Source: Macquaria australasica | Lineage: Eukaryota > Chordata > Actinopteri > Centrarchiformes > Percichthyidae | NCBI GenBank assembly: GCA_005408345.1 | Contig: SEMN01000007.1 | Coordinates: 2,392,001-2,456,000 of the forward strand | DNA length: 64,000 nucleotides | Direction of reading: 5' to 3' | Notes under the pieces: model-generated | Database searches by the model: none | The model's input: the letters and a program-made list of their open reading frames with translations, nothing else | Told to the model about the DNA's origin: nothing | In this document: piece by piece, positions 13,089 to 27,004 of the stretch | Numbering within the stretch: position 1 is the stretch's first letter | How the letters are laid out: each line of letters opens with the position of its first letter | Position numbers and translations under genes: made by a program

Positions 13089-13503
13089 AATAAATTGAAA
13101 GATCACCTTGCAGGAACCAACAGTAACAGTGCTGGTCTTGCCCTCTATTATGTTGTTTCCTGTTTTGAAATGCTATTCTCTCTTTAAGTGTTTAAGTAAA
13201 TGAAGCACAATGCGATGCACGCTGTTCCGAGTCATTCGTAAATGCCAGGGAATGACCTCTGCTGTTCCACTTCATAGTTGAAAAGAAAATCTGGACAGAC
13301 AAAAAAAACAACTCGTGGGCTGAGATGACACTAATTTTCTTAAACCACAAGTGCTTTTAATATTGAAAACTGTATAATCACTCACCACATAATACTGATG
13401 TGTTGTGATATTAATATTGTTCTAATAATCCACACTGGGAAGCAAAGTCACGGAGGGAGTAAAGAGGGTGACTGTTATGTTGTACATGTGATAATGAAAT
13501 AAA
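13089..13503 (+). terminator. rnd2: candidate rnd2 poly(A) signals
   Basis: AATAAA occurs at 13089-13094 and 13498-13503. The second is followed by a GT-rich stretch (about 13512-13532), so I prefer cleavage near 13520. That implies a 3' UTR of about 0.8 kb. This is inferred from motifs only. Confidence 0.5.
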
Positions 13504-14025
13504 CAAAAAACTTGCTCTGCTGAGTGTTGGAACATCTTTAATTGAAACTTATTAACTTGACTGTGATTTGGCCTTGATCCTGAATTATTATGCTTAGAAA
13601 AGTTAAGTGTATAAATGTGAAATCTTTGATTCATTATATTTCTGTCTTTGCCAGAATCTTTCTCACTGCATCTCAGCTCATTGGTGCAGATACCATAGTA
13701 GTTTCCAGCTCTGAACATTTTGTCTTAGGAAGACAAGAACAGTTCTTTTTGAAAAAGGCTTATTCTGTTGGGGAAGATATAACTTTTCACTTGAAAAAGA
13801 TTTCCACACTGAATTGACAGCACAGAAGTAGTAACAGCAAATAACTTGAAACTGAAATAACAATACATAAAGCCATGCATCTACATTCTGCACAAGGCAG
13901 CCCATCTGCAACAACTTAAGATAAAATTATATATTATCATAAATGAACTAAATAGCATGGCAAATAGCACACCTAATGGTAAACAGCAACACACACCCTT
14001 AAAACTTGTAAATCATACAAGTCTA

Positions 14026-14435
14026 CAGCCCAGCTAATGGCTTTGTGAGGCTGTACTTAGGCACAGTGGTGCTTTGAGCTAAATGCTAATGTCAGCATGC
14101 CAACATGCTGTTTAGCAGGCATAATGTTTATTGTGTTCACCATCTTAGTTTAGCGTTTTAGTATTGTGAAATTTTCACTAAACACAAAGTACAGCTAAGG
14201 GTTTTCCAGGTATTTGGTCATAAACCACAGTGTTGGACAAATTAAAATTTTGAACCTGATGATGGTGTCAGATGAAACGTTAAGTTATCACCAAAGGTAT
14301 TACAGTTCATCCTCTGGGGACAATGAATGTCTGTACCAAATTTCATGGCAACCCATCCAATAGTTCTGGACAAAGTGTTGGACCGACCAGCCAACATAGA
14401 GCGACATTGCCATCTCTTAGTGTGGCTAAAAAATG
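14026..14435 (+). repeat. teleost TAGC-rich repeat, family A copy 1
   Basis: Contains gctttgagctaaatgctaat, 'gtttagcgttttagtattg', a 'gatgatggtgtcagatgaaa' block, and 'ttcatggcaacccatccaat', and ends in 'gtgtggctaaaa'. Both family ends resemble tttagccatgctagc in inverted orientation, which suggests a MITE-like DNA element. Confidence 0.75.
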
Positions 14436-17057
14436 CTAACATAATAATTCACATCTGGAATTGCTAAACTGCAGATTTTTAAATTGTGTCAAAGCAAAGT
14501 GAAACTGTCTGGCTTCAGTCTATGAAGGTGACAACTGGCTTGTCACAGTGAAATAAAGAAAAGAAAATTAATAAACACAACCAGTTGTAAACACAAAGTT
14601 ATGAATTTCAAGCAGGAAGAGGAAGCAACCCATTCACTGCTTACTGCTCTGTCTGAATGCAAAGCAATGCTTTGCAAGGTAATGATTTCTATTTTATATC
14701 GAGAGTCCCTCGGCTCTCTGCTCAGTAAATATATGCTTATCGTTTCTCACATTCCCGAGGCACCGACTGCATCATAGTGGCCTGGGATGTAAGCTGGGAG
14801 GTCATCTTATGTCTCTGTTTCAACTCATTGCCACATAAGCGTATTTAAACCTGTATGATTTGTGACTTAAAGGAAGTTGATGTGGAAGGTATACGGATGG
14901 CCATTAAGGTTATCATTTCTGATGAAACTGCCTATGTACTTTAGCATTATCAGGTACAATGTAGATAGATGTATATTTATCAATAGCCAAATCCAAATCA
15001 CCTATTTATAAGCTGCAGTAAAATATTCAAGCAATAATTTACATGGGTCCTCTGAAGTCTTCTTTCTCTATGAGCTTATAATAAAATGCAGCGCTGCAGC
15101 TGGCAGTGTACTCCATCTCTATGAGTGATCTGTCCTGACCTATTCTCTTTTACAGCTCAGAGGATCATCTAAGTGATTGCTTTTGAAAGGGGGCCAGCTG
15201 TAATAGATTGTATATGTTGTGTTGGAACTTACAAAATTCACATATTTTTGTTATTAAATTGGGAGAATGCATTGTCACCAGGCTTTTTCAAAAGAGTTAA
15301 GCTATTGTAGTTCACTTGTGCCTTTGATGTCGACATAACCAACCCACATTTGTCAGTACTGGAATCAAAATGATCATTTTCATACTGCAACTATTTTCGC
15401 GCTTACAGAAATACTTAATTATTACTTAACTATTCAGCAACATCATATATAATATTAATACTTTCCCCTCATATTAAAAATGAATGAAGCTGTTCCGGAC
15501 TGTATTCATGAGCCTTGTAGTCTGACCTTTAACTGTGACTCCATTTGTTTCCCACCACCATGGATAAGAGCCCGCAGCAACTCGCTGCTTCTGTGAGCAA
15601 TGGCAAAGTGACATTTCACTGCATTGCTGCCACGTTGCCACGCAGGGAGCGCAAGGTCGCACCACATGCCCGAGGCGAGACCAGGGCAGACCTCTAGTCA
15701 GGGGGGAGAGGACGTCCACAGGGATGGAGTAGCAACAATCCCGCATATATACAGTATATGACAATGTCTGCGTAGTAATTTAATCACAAGTGCTAATGGC
15801 AGTTAATAGCTAGTCAGACTCATGGATAATGATCCTCAGTAGTGTGGTGTAATTTAGAATATAGTGCATGAAATACTAGTTTATTATCCACATACAAAGT
15901 CATGTTCTCTATTATCGTTATCATATAAAGAATAAGCCTGCTGGCTAGCTGTGGTGACAAAATAGGACCTGATTAGACTTGAATTTCCAACATACAACTA
16001 TGATACTCTACAGTTTAGTTCTGCATACCAGCTGCAGCCCTGTGAAGGACCAGTAAAATCAAGTTAGGGGAGAAACTTGCAGGCTAGAGAGACTTCAGCC
16101 TCAGGCACTGGGTCAGCCTCTGCTTTGGTGGAGGAAATGTTTGTTGATGCTACAGAGAATGTGAAAGATGTGACTTTGCGGTCTCTTTGTCCTCCGGCTG
16201 TAGTGAGCAAACATATTTGGCAAACACTCATCCCTCTTGTCCTTGCAGCCTCACCTGGCTCAGTGACATTCCACTCAACAGCTAAGTAATACTGTGGAGC
16301 GGCCGCAGAGCATACTGTAGCTAAAGCATTCCAGTGTGTATTAATGGCAACAATTTTTCAGCTACTGTCAAATGCTTCCCATTTAGTCGAGGGGATTTGT
16401 GTGAGAAAAGCAGATGAAATAAGTAGGTATGTGGAAAAAATTAGCTCCAAATGGCCCAGAGAGTCTAAGACCACAGAGAGAAAAAGACCATTAGACTCCC
16501 ACATGGACAATGTTCTGATTTTTTTTTTTTCATTTTCCATCCACAAAGGACCTCCAGCTTTACATTTTGTCTTTATGTGTACAGGTAATGTGTCGGCGTA
16601 TAGGTATTATAACCAGAGCACGACCAAGTGTGTTCAAAGTTAAAGTGGTCAGTTTAAATAAGATGGAACAGGCTATAGTGTTTTTTTTTTTTTACATTTA
16701 TCTAACTAGCCAGAGGCACTTTCAATGAGTAGAATATAATGCAGTTCCTGGCATAAAAGCAACCAGGGATGAGTCCTTGGTGGAGTGGAGAAGCAGAGTG
16801 GATTCAATACAAGAGTAACTGGAGGAGAAAGATGAAAGAGAGAACAAGTTGCAACTCACAAGAAGTTGATGTGACGTAGTTCTTGAAGAGTTTTCAGTCA
16901 ACAAAGGAGGATGGGTGGGTAAAAAAAAAACTGAGGAACCTGTAGGTACAGTATATGAAATGATTTTTGATGGAGAGATGAAGTTGTTGTAGTGAAGATA
17001 AAGCTACTGTAAGCAGCTGGCAATGGACCATGACCTGCAGATATTGGGTTGTAGTTG

Positions 17058-17445
17058 ACAATGTCGGTCGGTCGGTCCACCACTTTGGTCCAGAGTGAAA
17101 TATCTCAACAACTACTGGATGGATTGCCATGAAAGTTACATATATTCGTGGTTCCCAGAGGATGAATCCTACTGACTTTGGTGATCCCGTGACTTTTCCT
17201 CTAGCACCACCATGAGGTTAATATTTTTGGTTGTTAATATCTCGACCAGTGTCAGATGAATTGCCATGAACTTTGGTACAGACATTCATGTTCCCCCCAG
17301 GATGAACTGTAATAACTTTGGTGATGCCTTCACTTTTCATCTAACGCCATCATCAGGTCAAAATCTTAATTTGTCCAAAGCTTTGGTTTATAACCAAATA
17401 CCTGCAAAACAAATGACATTGCCATCAGTCTCAGCTGTACTTTGT
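17058..17445 (-). repeat. family A repeat copy 2 (inverted, partial)
   Basis: Starts 'gtcggtcggtcggtccaccactttgg' in part and continues with 'tgaaatatctcaacaacta', 'ggatggattgccatga', 'catcatcaggtcaaaatct' and 'cctgcaaaacaaatgacatt'. These are the reverse complements of the family A core. Confidence 0.75.
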
Positions 17446-20221
17446 TGAGACATTTCTGTAAAAAACAAAAATGTCAACCTTGCGGTGCTGCTGGAGGAAA
17501 AGGCAGGGGATCACTAAAGCCAGTCTACTTCATCCTCTGGGAAACATGAATGTCTGTATGATCGACATTGCCATTTCTAGAGCCAGCATGGATAAAAACT
17601 CTGCCTGCCTCAGGTGAGTTTGAGGCAGTGTGCAGAAATTTGACGGAAAATATCAGCTAGGCAAGTAGAGATGCACGCCTTAAATCTGAATGTAAAAGGT
17701 TGAGTTGAGTCACATCATGTATTGCAATACTAATATCAGTTGGTGTTGATTAATCAAAGTAATCAAAGAACAAGAAGCTGAACATGAGACCTAAAGATAC
17801 CCCATTGGAGACATGGCTTTTTAGAAAATAGAATACACAGAGTGGAATCAAGAGGTTGGTATACTGTTTATCACAGAGGGAGAAATTAGATAAGTAAAGA
17901 GTATTGAAGAACTGAAGATTCTGTTTCAATTGATTTAACAGCACACCCAACAAAATGGTGTCCCAGCCTAAAACAAAAGTCCTAACGGTCTGTATACCTG
18001 CAGCAAATGCCCTGTAACCTTGTAACTCATGCATGAAATTTGCAGAAACATCTTTAAAATGAAGTTACTTAATTTATGTCTTATCCCCTTAGGGGCAAAT
18101 TCTACTTCTTGCCTGTGGTTCAGAGGGACTGAATCCCTGCTCTCAGGTAGGAGGACGACGCCACCACCAACAACTAGACAAGTGGTCCTCACTCATGTCC
18201 CTCAGGATGCAGAGCCCAGCTGCTTTGCAATCTCACCATCTAATCACAGAGCATTTACTTGGAATGTGAAGTAAATGTGCTACAGAGAAGCAACAATCAA
18301 CTCTAACAACAACTTTCAGGTTTCAAATCCAGTCTACGACCTGCATTATAAGTCTCTTGTGAGATGAGCCAGCCACATGCAAAATAAAGTGAAGTCACGC
18401 GTTTATGTGAAAAGTTCACATGTAATTATGGTAATTTGGACAAGTAAAATGTATTATGTTTTTTCTGCAAAGGAAGGAAGTCTGTTTATGCACTTTTGAG
18501 CGAAACAGGAATCTGTCTAGATGTATTGCTTTTCCTGCATTATTATTATATGCACCATTATCTTGATACAAACACACTTTGCAGGAGGTCCATTTTTCAT
18601 TTTAATTCCACTATAAAGTAGCACTGATCAGTGACCACTGAGGCTCAACCCTTCTGCATCTTTAATGCCCTTCCTGCTTGCACAGTGTCAGTAGCCATAA
18701 AACTACATCCTAATGCTCGGAGGGTGGAGGGTGGCTGACAGTTCTGCTCTATTATCAGTTCAGTTTTACTCAAATCCCCGCTTTTAACATTACGAGGAAA
18801 GGGAATTAGGTGAAAGCACCAACCACCCCAATACAAGCAACACAATAGCAATGCCAGGATAATGGTTGCTGTGTCAGTGGGAGAGAGTGAGTCATTAAAA
18901 ATGCAGGACCCATTTAAACAGTATGTAAAATTGAGCAGATTAAAAATATATGTGCCCTGCGTCCACGAGGGCTAAGGCTTCTCATTCTGTTCTCTCTGCG
19001 CAACAATGAAGGCAGCAAATTTGTGGAGTCAAGACGAGGGAACGCACATACACAAAAAACAAAATGCAGCTGCATATACAAGCATGCATATGGCACGCAC
19101 ACACACAAAATAAAAAAGGGTGTTCCTGAAATTGGATTTTTACTATGGTGGAACTCTTGTAAATTTAACCAGGAGGAAACAAAGCTCATACTGGAGGGCC
19201 TGACTTGTTAAAAAACAGTTTGTTCCAACTATGTATATTCAGTCTTCTTTCTACAAGGGTGAAAGTTTTGGAGGCAATATGGACTTGCTTGCAAGGAAAC
19301 CAAACCGGCTGGTTTTCTTGATAGTTTCCCTGTTCATGACCCGGCTTTAAGGACTTTGTTGAAGAGACACTTGTAGACGGTGTTTGGGTTGCAGACAAGG
19401 AGTGTGACCAAAATACTATTAAAATACTGTGGGAGGCTTCAGGCCAGCAGCTAATGAGGATCACAGTGGCAAAGTGTGAGAGCAGTCAGGGTCATCATGG
19501 ACAAGTGCACTAATTAGTCACAGCAGCTTGACTACAGAGAGCTGTAGTCTGACATGGACGTGTATATAACATGCACAAGGACATCTAAAATATCAAAAAT
19601 AGCTGAATTATAGTCATTAACCAACATGGAAGCATGGCAGTGGGGATTTCTCTCGTTAGGGCTCACTGTGTTTTACTTGGGCAAAAAAATCTGTGTCAGA
19701 GGTAAATTTTAATCTACTGGCTCATCTGAAGTTTTGAACAAAAGCTTGAGTCAATCTTCTGACCAAACGTGTCCAACACAGCCAGCACCTGCAGTACTTA
19801 TCTTTTAGTTTTTCCAGGTGTAACAATATTTTTTTTGCTCTGGTAAGAAATACACATAATTCTGGATTTAGAATAACGACTGTCATGGGGTCAGTTTTGA
19901 CATTTCCACCATGCCATGCAACACTGACCCGGGATGACCCTAACATATAAATAAATTGTTGGCAAATTGTATCACCAACAAGAACATATTATGCTCTAAG
20001 AGTTGGAATGTGGGGCTGCTACTAACAATTATTTCCATTATCAATAAATCTGATGATTTGTTTTTCAAATACTTGATTAGTCGTTTGGCCCATAAAAGTC
20101 AGGAAATAGTGAAAAGTGCACATAAAACCCAGAGCCCAAGTTTACATCTTTGATTGTTTGCTTGACTGTCTGAAAAACAGTCCAAAGATAGTCAGTTTCC
20201 TGCCATAGAAGATAAAACCTG

Positions 20222-20521
20222 GGTGCTTTGAGCTAAATATCAACGTAAGCAAGCTAACATGCTCACAATGACAATTCTAACATGCTGATGATTAGCGAGT
20301 GTAATCTTTACGACCGTCACCATCTTATTTTAGCGTGTTAGCATGCTAACATTTGCTAATTAGCGCTGAACAAAAAGTACAGCTGAGGCTGATGGGGATG
20401 TCATTAGTTTTGCAGGTATTTGGTTATAAAGTACTGGTCAGTTTCAAAATTTGACAGACGATGGCGGATGATGACAAAATTTCATGCCAATCCATCCAAT
20501 AGTTGTTGAGATATTCCTGTT
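20222..20521 (+). repeat. family A repeat copy 3 (5'-biased)
   Basis: gctttgagctaaatatcaac, 'gttagcatgctaacatttgc', 'gtacagctgaggctgatggg' and 'ccatccaatagttgttgaga' follow the family A order, with the middle part shortened. Confidence 0.75.
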
Positions 20522-21184
20522 GATTGGCGACTCGAATAATGGACTTATTATTTCAGTTCTATTGGAATGATTATGCTAAGAGGAGAAATGTGTTGTGGTT
20601 CTGCTCTTGTAGTTTCCCTCATCACACTGTGACTGTTGTTTTAGCTCTTGTAGGAGCTGCAGAACAATCCCAAGCAAACACAGGAACGATCACTCTCTGC
20701 TTTATGCCAAATTTAGCTGGGGGGCAAATTACTGCCCTCAGGTGTTTGAAGCAAATCTGCGTGTGTATATTTGCATACGCGTACACAGATGTGCAGCTTC
20801 ACAAACAAACAAGCACACTGAAACATTCCAGATGGCTAAGCAGATTGTTTTGTGCTAATTTCCCCAGTGAAACGTTTGAACAGAAATATCTTCCACGGCG
20901 GGATATCACCAAGCCAGTTGTTGAGGCTTTAAGACTCAACAACTGCAGACGTCTAACAAGCAACCTACTTTTTACACACAGACCTCTACACACATGCAGC
21001 CATAACTCAGTTACGGTTGAAGAGGCTCCAACACAGATCTGTCTTTACACAGAGAAACACTCTGTGACCAATAAATTATATTTAAACTGGGGGTTTTTTT
21101 GGACCGTCCAGTTCTGATACTAATCTTCTGACTTCTATCAAGTGACTATAATGTGTCACTAAAAAGTTTTTGTTTTTGTTTTCA

Positions 21185-21797
21185 GCCATGCTGGTGGTAT
21201 GGCTCTAGGGATGGCAGCGTCAGTCTGTCGGTCAGTCGGTCCACCACTTTGGTCCAGACTGAAATATCTCAACAACCTTTGGATGGATTGCCATGAAATC
21301 TTGTACAGACAGACATTTTCCGCAGACGATGAAGCCTACTGACTCTGATGAGCTTTTCTCTAGCTCCACCATGAGGTTTGACATTTTTGTTTTTTAGTGA
21401 AGTGTCTTGGTAACTATGGGATGGATTGCTATGAATTTTGGTACATTCATGGAGCCCATAGGATGCAACTAGAAGGTCAAAGTTAATGTCTCGACAACTA
21501 TCGGTACACACATTTGGTACACACAATTATGTCCTGCGCAGGATGAATTTCAATAACTTTGGAAGCTAAGATCCCTTAACTTTGGAGTGCCATCATCATC
21601 ATCAGGTCAAATTTTGAATTTGTCCAATACTTTGGTTAATGACCAGATACCTGCAAAACTAATGACATTCCCATCAGCCTGAACATGGTGAACATGGTAA
21701 ACATTATACCGGCTTAACATCAGCATGTTTGCATTGTCATTGTGAGCGTGTTAGCATGCTGACATTAGCATTTAGCTCAAAGCACTGCTGTGCAGCC
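21185..21797 (-). repeat. family A repeat copy 4 (near full length, inverted)
   Basis: Starts 'cagccatgctggtggtatgg' and ends 'tgacattagcatttagctca' plus about 20 bases. It is the most complete inverted copy here and shows the terminal 'agccatgct' at its start. Confidence 0.75.
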
Positions 21798-22869
21798 TTA
21801 CTTGCTCTTATATGGACCACAGGCCTGGAATACCCCTTGTGTCTTTATTAAACTAACAAAACATTCAGGCTGAAACCATTCAGTAAATTGTACAGTAAAA
21901 GAAAGCAGACAGTGGTGCATTGTGAGCCTCTGTTCCGTATCATGCTGTAACCCCAGCTCCCAAACAGAGTTAACTGAGCTGAATGTACGCTCCGCTGCAG
22001 CTCGACACTGAAAAATCAGCTGACTGGAGGAAAGCAGCGTCCTGGCACTCTGGCGTCTGGCACCGCACATCTGGCATTCAAAAGGCCTCGGAGCAAACGT
22101 GCTGACATTACTGTTTTGTGCGGGCTCTTTCTCTATTTTCAGCCACCTGCTTTTTGATATCTGTTGTTGTCATAGCAATGAATGCCACTGGATGCAGCAT
22201 TTGTGTTTATGCAACGAAATGCCACTGAAATTGCAAAACACTTATTGATTTTAATTTGTAGAAAAATTAAAAATGTTCTTTTTGTGTTCTTTTAATATGC
22301 TGTGGGAGTGCAAATGAATAAAATCAGCATTTAAAGAAGTCTTGCCAATAATGTGTGTTAATGTGTCTGGAGGCACATTTTTGCCATCTAAAGCACCCTT
22401 TCTTCAGCACTAAAAACACTAGGAAGTTATAATCACAACATCTATATGGGGTTGATATAGGGTGAGTCATTCAAGTTGACTCATGTCCTTGAGGCATAAT
22501 TGTTCCAAGCTCATTCTGGTAGAAAAGTTGAGAGTGGCTGCAGGAGCATTATGTTTTTCTGCAATATCTCTGCCCTTCAAATGCTCACTCACTCATTTCC
22601 ACATTGTTTCAATGGGTTATGGTTCTGCAGATATGATTTCCCCACATTAGTTCTGTTTATTGCATAAATTACCTACCCCACTGTGCAGACCCCCAACACA
22701 TCCTGAGGGATTGTGCTATAAGTAAAAACATAAATTATTAAGGTGGTATGTTTTCCACATGCAAAGTGACATAGTCTGTATATTGTACCTGGTCTCATAT
22801 TTCATGAATGTGAGAGAGAAGACCTGAATTTATGAATAAAACACTGACATTTGCAGAATTTTGAAACTT

Positions 22870-23215
22870 AGAGGAATAGTTTGAGCTTTTGGGAAACAAC
22901 GCTTATTCACTTTCTTTCCGAGAATTTGATGAGAAGGTCGATACCACTATGTCTGTACGTTAAATTTGAAGCTACCACCAGCAGGCGGTTAGCTTAGCTT
23001 GGCACAAAGACAGATTAAACAAACGTGATATAAGGTGTTAATTAATTAGTGACATTTAGAGGTGCTGCGAAATTTTTATTTAATTTGAAGCTTGCAGCCG
23101 GTTAGCTTAGCTGAGCACAAAGACTAGAAAGAAGGGGGAAACTCACTTGCTTTGTCCAAAAGTAACACAATCTGCCTAGCAGCACCTCTGAAGCTCAATC
23201 AGTTTCAGCTTTGAG
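22870..23215 (+). repeat. family B repeat copy 2
   Basis: gaggaatagtttgagctttt, then 'gagaaggtcgataccactat', 'agcaggcggttagcttagct' and a second 'gccggttagcttagctgagc' block (about 23,097), consistent with two partly overlapping copies. Confidence 0.65.
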
Positions 23216-24180
23216 GATTTGCTGCTTTTCTTTTTTGTATGTGATAGAAAACTGAAGGCTGTTGGTAGAATAAAACAAGCACATTGAAGACATCACGTTG
23301 GGCTTTAGGGAGATTTTTGTCACCACACTTTTTGACGTTTCATTAACGATTAATCAAGAAAACAATCAGCAGATTAATGAATGAATCTCATGAATATAAT
23401 TGTGATTTGCTGCCCAACATACACATTTTATTCAAGGATTTCAATCTATTTTACCAAAGAGAAAAAAAAATAAGATTGTACCTTGGTCACAAACCACTGC
23501 ACACAAACAAGTGTTACAGCTGTATGATCTTCTACAGCAATATTTTTATGTGGCCTAATCTTACATGCACAATTTATCTTCTCAAGGTTACCTGAGAGCT
23601 TGTAGACTGCAAACACAGCGAGGTCAGTTTTGGCACGTTCCCTTAAATCTCCCTCGTTTTTTATTCCAACACAACGGCTGTTCAATAATTTAATAAAACT
23701 CTGCGCAGAACATGTTGCTACATAAAGGCCATGTTCAGGAAAGCTTAGAGGCTTTCCGCTCTGACCAGAAAGCTGGCATACACCGGGGATTTGCAGACAA
23801 CAGTCGCAGCACTATGAAACAGCAGTGGGAACACTGGAGAACAGGGATGACAACAGCTTATTACAATACATTAGATCTGATACGAGTACTAGTACAAGCA
23901 CTAATACTGTAAATGGTTCTTCCTGAAATCCCCAAGGATGATATTGAGCATAGTGAGAGGGTCTACTGTACTTTAAGTTAATTTCCTTAACTTTGTCTTA
24001 AAGGCAGCTTACCTCAGATAAACCCTCAACCCCCAAAAAACAGTTAAAAATCCTCTTAAAGACTCTTATAGATATTATGTCCATGATTAAGTACCCAATG
24101 AGTTGACAAGTTATCTCACCATTTTGCATCATGTCTGTAGCATTTAGATGATTACAGGCTTACATACTGTATTTCTGTAC

Positions 24181-24186
24181 TTTATT
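24181..24186 (-). terminator. brca1: candidate brca1 poly(A) signal
   Basis: AATAAA on the - strand, about 305 nt downstream of the brca1 stop codon. It is the first canonical signal after the stop. It is a prediction only. Confidence 0.55.
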
Positions 24187-24491
24187 GAGATTTGCTACTA
24201 TGGGCACATTATGTTTTATATATAGATAGTTATGGTGGGTAGCGGTGATAGATGCATGTGTGTACTAATTCCTGTGCTATAAAACAAACAAAAAGAAGAA
24301 AAGACTCAATTCAAGCATCCTCTGTTGATTAAACTTTATATACATCACGTCATGCACACACAATACAAAGAGCTTTAAGCTCATCAACAAAACAGTTTAA
24401 TTACAGTATTGGATATTTTAAAAAAAAAGAAGAAGTTGTAAAATGGGTGATGAGACGACAATGTACGGCTGTGGGTTTAACGCACGGTTCC

Positions 24492-24586
24492 TCATGTTGT
24501 GTACTTGTTGTAGTTTTGGAGGGTGTAGGTTGCCACGGTATCTAACAGCCAACCACGTGTGACAACTGTAGCTTGTCTTGAGAGAC
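24492..24586 (-). CDS. brca1: brca1 terminal coding exon
   Basis: SLSRQATVVTRGWLLDTVAT, then YTLQNYNKYTT and stop TGA. It matches human APVVTREWVLDSVALYQ; the divergent tail ends about eight residues earlier than human. Confidence 0.94.
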
Positions 24587-26948
24587 CTGTTGAGCAGATA
24601 GTAAGGTTTTTTAAAGTAACTTTACAAATGACAAAATCATATGTATGTTCAGTATATCCATCATATTTGGAAGTCATCCTAATTTAAAGCACCTTAATTA
24701 ACAACAACAACAAATGCCGTCTTTGTTTACTATTTTCAACCTCCTCAGTCTGCCAACTTAACATTCTGTCAGTATCAGTAATGGTCAAACATCACCGCGG
24801 GAAGTAGGGGTGCTGTTGGAGCTGCAGCACCCAAACATTTATTTAGCCAAAAATAAATATATTTAATAAAATGAATGACAATTCATTAAGATTAATTGGA
24901 AACACTAATGACTAAACAGTAAGCTGTCTGAAGATGATGGTTACGCACAACAACGACACACAAAAGGCTGACACACCTTGCGCTTGCATGTTCATGGCGA
25001 TATTTTGGACAGTTTGGACAATGATGCCCTAATGAGGACCTTCATCGGCGCCAACACGGAGAGAAAGGCCACATTTGGAGCTCTATGATGTAGACGGTAA
25101 GAAAATGCCCTCTTTATTTTTTTATTTTTTTTAACGCTGCCACCGCGCAGCATACATTTGTCTTTGGAGAATGGGCTTTGGCTATGTGTTATGTTCTTGT
25201 TCTTCGAGTCTGGTCTGTATTGGCTACCTTTTTCATAAGCCTATCTAGGTTGGCAATGAGCAAGTTGCCAACATAGAAAGTTGCATGTATGTGTAATCTT
25301 TTCGGCCCCTCTCTGTAAAGCACTCCGCCTGAGAAAGTGCATATTTATTTATACATACTTTATGAATAAGTCTTTACAGTGAGGGGAGTTTAAAGGTTAA
25401 ACGTGCATCTTCCGGTTTATACAAAAACAAAAACAATTTTGGGTTGAGTTTTATTTGCTTACTGCCAACCTAGAAAGGAAAAACAAATATCCAAAAGGTA
25501 TACGGCCGCTGTGACACATTGTTTACTGTTGCAATTGGTGTTCAGCACCACGGACAGCGAATAAGCACTCCGCATAGTCAAGCCACACCGGTATATTTCA
25601 TCAGTGTTAGTTAAGCGTCTACATGCGCACTCATAAAGTCATTCCTGGCAGTTAAGTCGTGTATTACCTTGTTTTGTGTCTCGTGTTTTTCTTTATTTTG
25701 TTTGTATTTGTGAGTATTTTATTTTGCAAATCCATGCTTTTTTTTATATTATTATTATTATATCTAACCTGAACTGATATGTCCAGAATATGTGTTGTAA
25801 CACAATATCGAGAGTGTGCGCTTATGCTCACGTTTCCGTTACATCAGAGGATGATTTGAGAGAAAGAGAGAGATGTGTGTGATTTCAATCAATGGTGCAG
25901 AAGAAGAGGATAAAGGGGGATAGAGAAGGAGGTGGTGGTGGGCTACTCGATTACTTGGGCTATGAGTGCCAGAGGACGTGGAGGAGGAAAAGCTGCATTA
26001 AATATGCAGTAGTGCAAATTAGGATGCCAGCAGAAGGGAGAAGGGAGGACTCAGAGCCACTTGCTCCCTTTCTGTTTCTAACTGTCAGCGCTCCTCGTGC
26101 GATGGCAGCCTCTCTCTTCTGTGGCCAGCTTGTTTTGACATTTCCCCCCGCGCTCCAATCTGACATTTTCTCTTGGCCATTTCTCCGCTGCCTAGCTTCC
26201 TTCACACTCGTTTGCCTGGCAAGTCACTCCCCTCACTCTTGTTGGGAACCTGTCTCATTCTGGCTGGCAGCATCTGCCATTTCACCGTCCTGTCACCCTC
26301 CAACTGGTGCACTCTAGCTAGGTCGAGCAGGCCGTATTCAATAAATCTTCTTAATTGCCTCAATTATTTGCTTTAAATTTATTAATAGCCTCCCCATGGT
26401 TTTTTTGGTAAGTGCTGATGCCTTTTCAAGTGTCCTAATACAGAAGAATAATAGACTTGGTGGCAGGAACTCTCATTTTGTATCATGGAAATCTTTTTGG
26501 TCTATTATTCTTCTACAAAACGATACTTCATCATGTGTTATCACTTATTTTTAAAGAAAACTGCCTTTGCACTGACAACATGTATTCTCAATATTGACTA
26601 TATTTCTCTGTAAACTTGCTTAACTTATGCAAGCAGCATTCTGGCTAATGAAGCCTCACAGATGATTGAAAATGTTAAGACTGTGAGGAGAAAACAATTA
26701 TGTTATATCAAGATTTAACGATAACCGATGAAATGTAGTCCTATATATCATAATAATAATATCTATAGGCATGTTGTTCATCACACAATTCCTGTCTGAC
26801 TCTCTACAGGTCTATGCTTGTGTGAGGCACAAGCCCCCAGGTGAAGCCAGGTATGAATTATGTAATCAGCTCCCGCTGCTGCTGTCAGTCTAATTTCTAT
26901 CTTTATGACCTCTGTATGTGGGTGTGTGTGTGTGTGCGAGTGAGATAG

Positions 26949-27004
<56 letters not shown>

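Larger units (their letters stand above)
13521..24180. other. intergenic interval between rnd2 and brca1 3' ends
   Basis: No coding region can be supported. The longest open frame (20524-21117) has no recognisable domain and falls within chance expectation. The interval is dominated by family A repeat copies and one family B copy; the rest shows no feature I can name. Confidence 0.6.

Noticed and set aside
20524..21117. 197-codon open frame on the + strand between rnd2 and brca1
   Set aside because: Starts with a non-ATG codon at the edge of a family A repeat and has no recognisable domain. About one such frame is expected by chance in 64 kb; no splice or conservation support.
24800..25600. 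Possible hAT-like element suggested by GGGTGCTG...CAGCACCC
   Set aside because: Only one short dyad; no matching distal terminus or transposase frame found by eye.
25892..26317. 141-codon open frame on the + strand, and an opposite one, within the last brca1 intron
   Set aside because: Composition-driven (Gly/Ser/Pro-rich), no domain, no promoter or poly(A) context.
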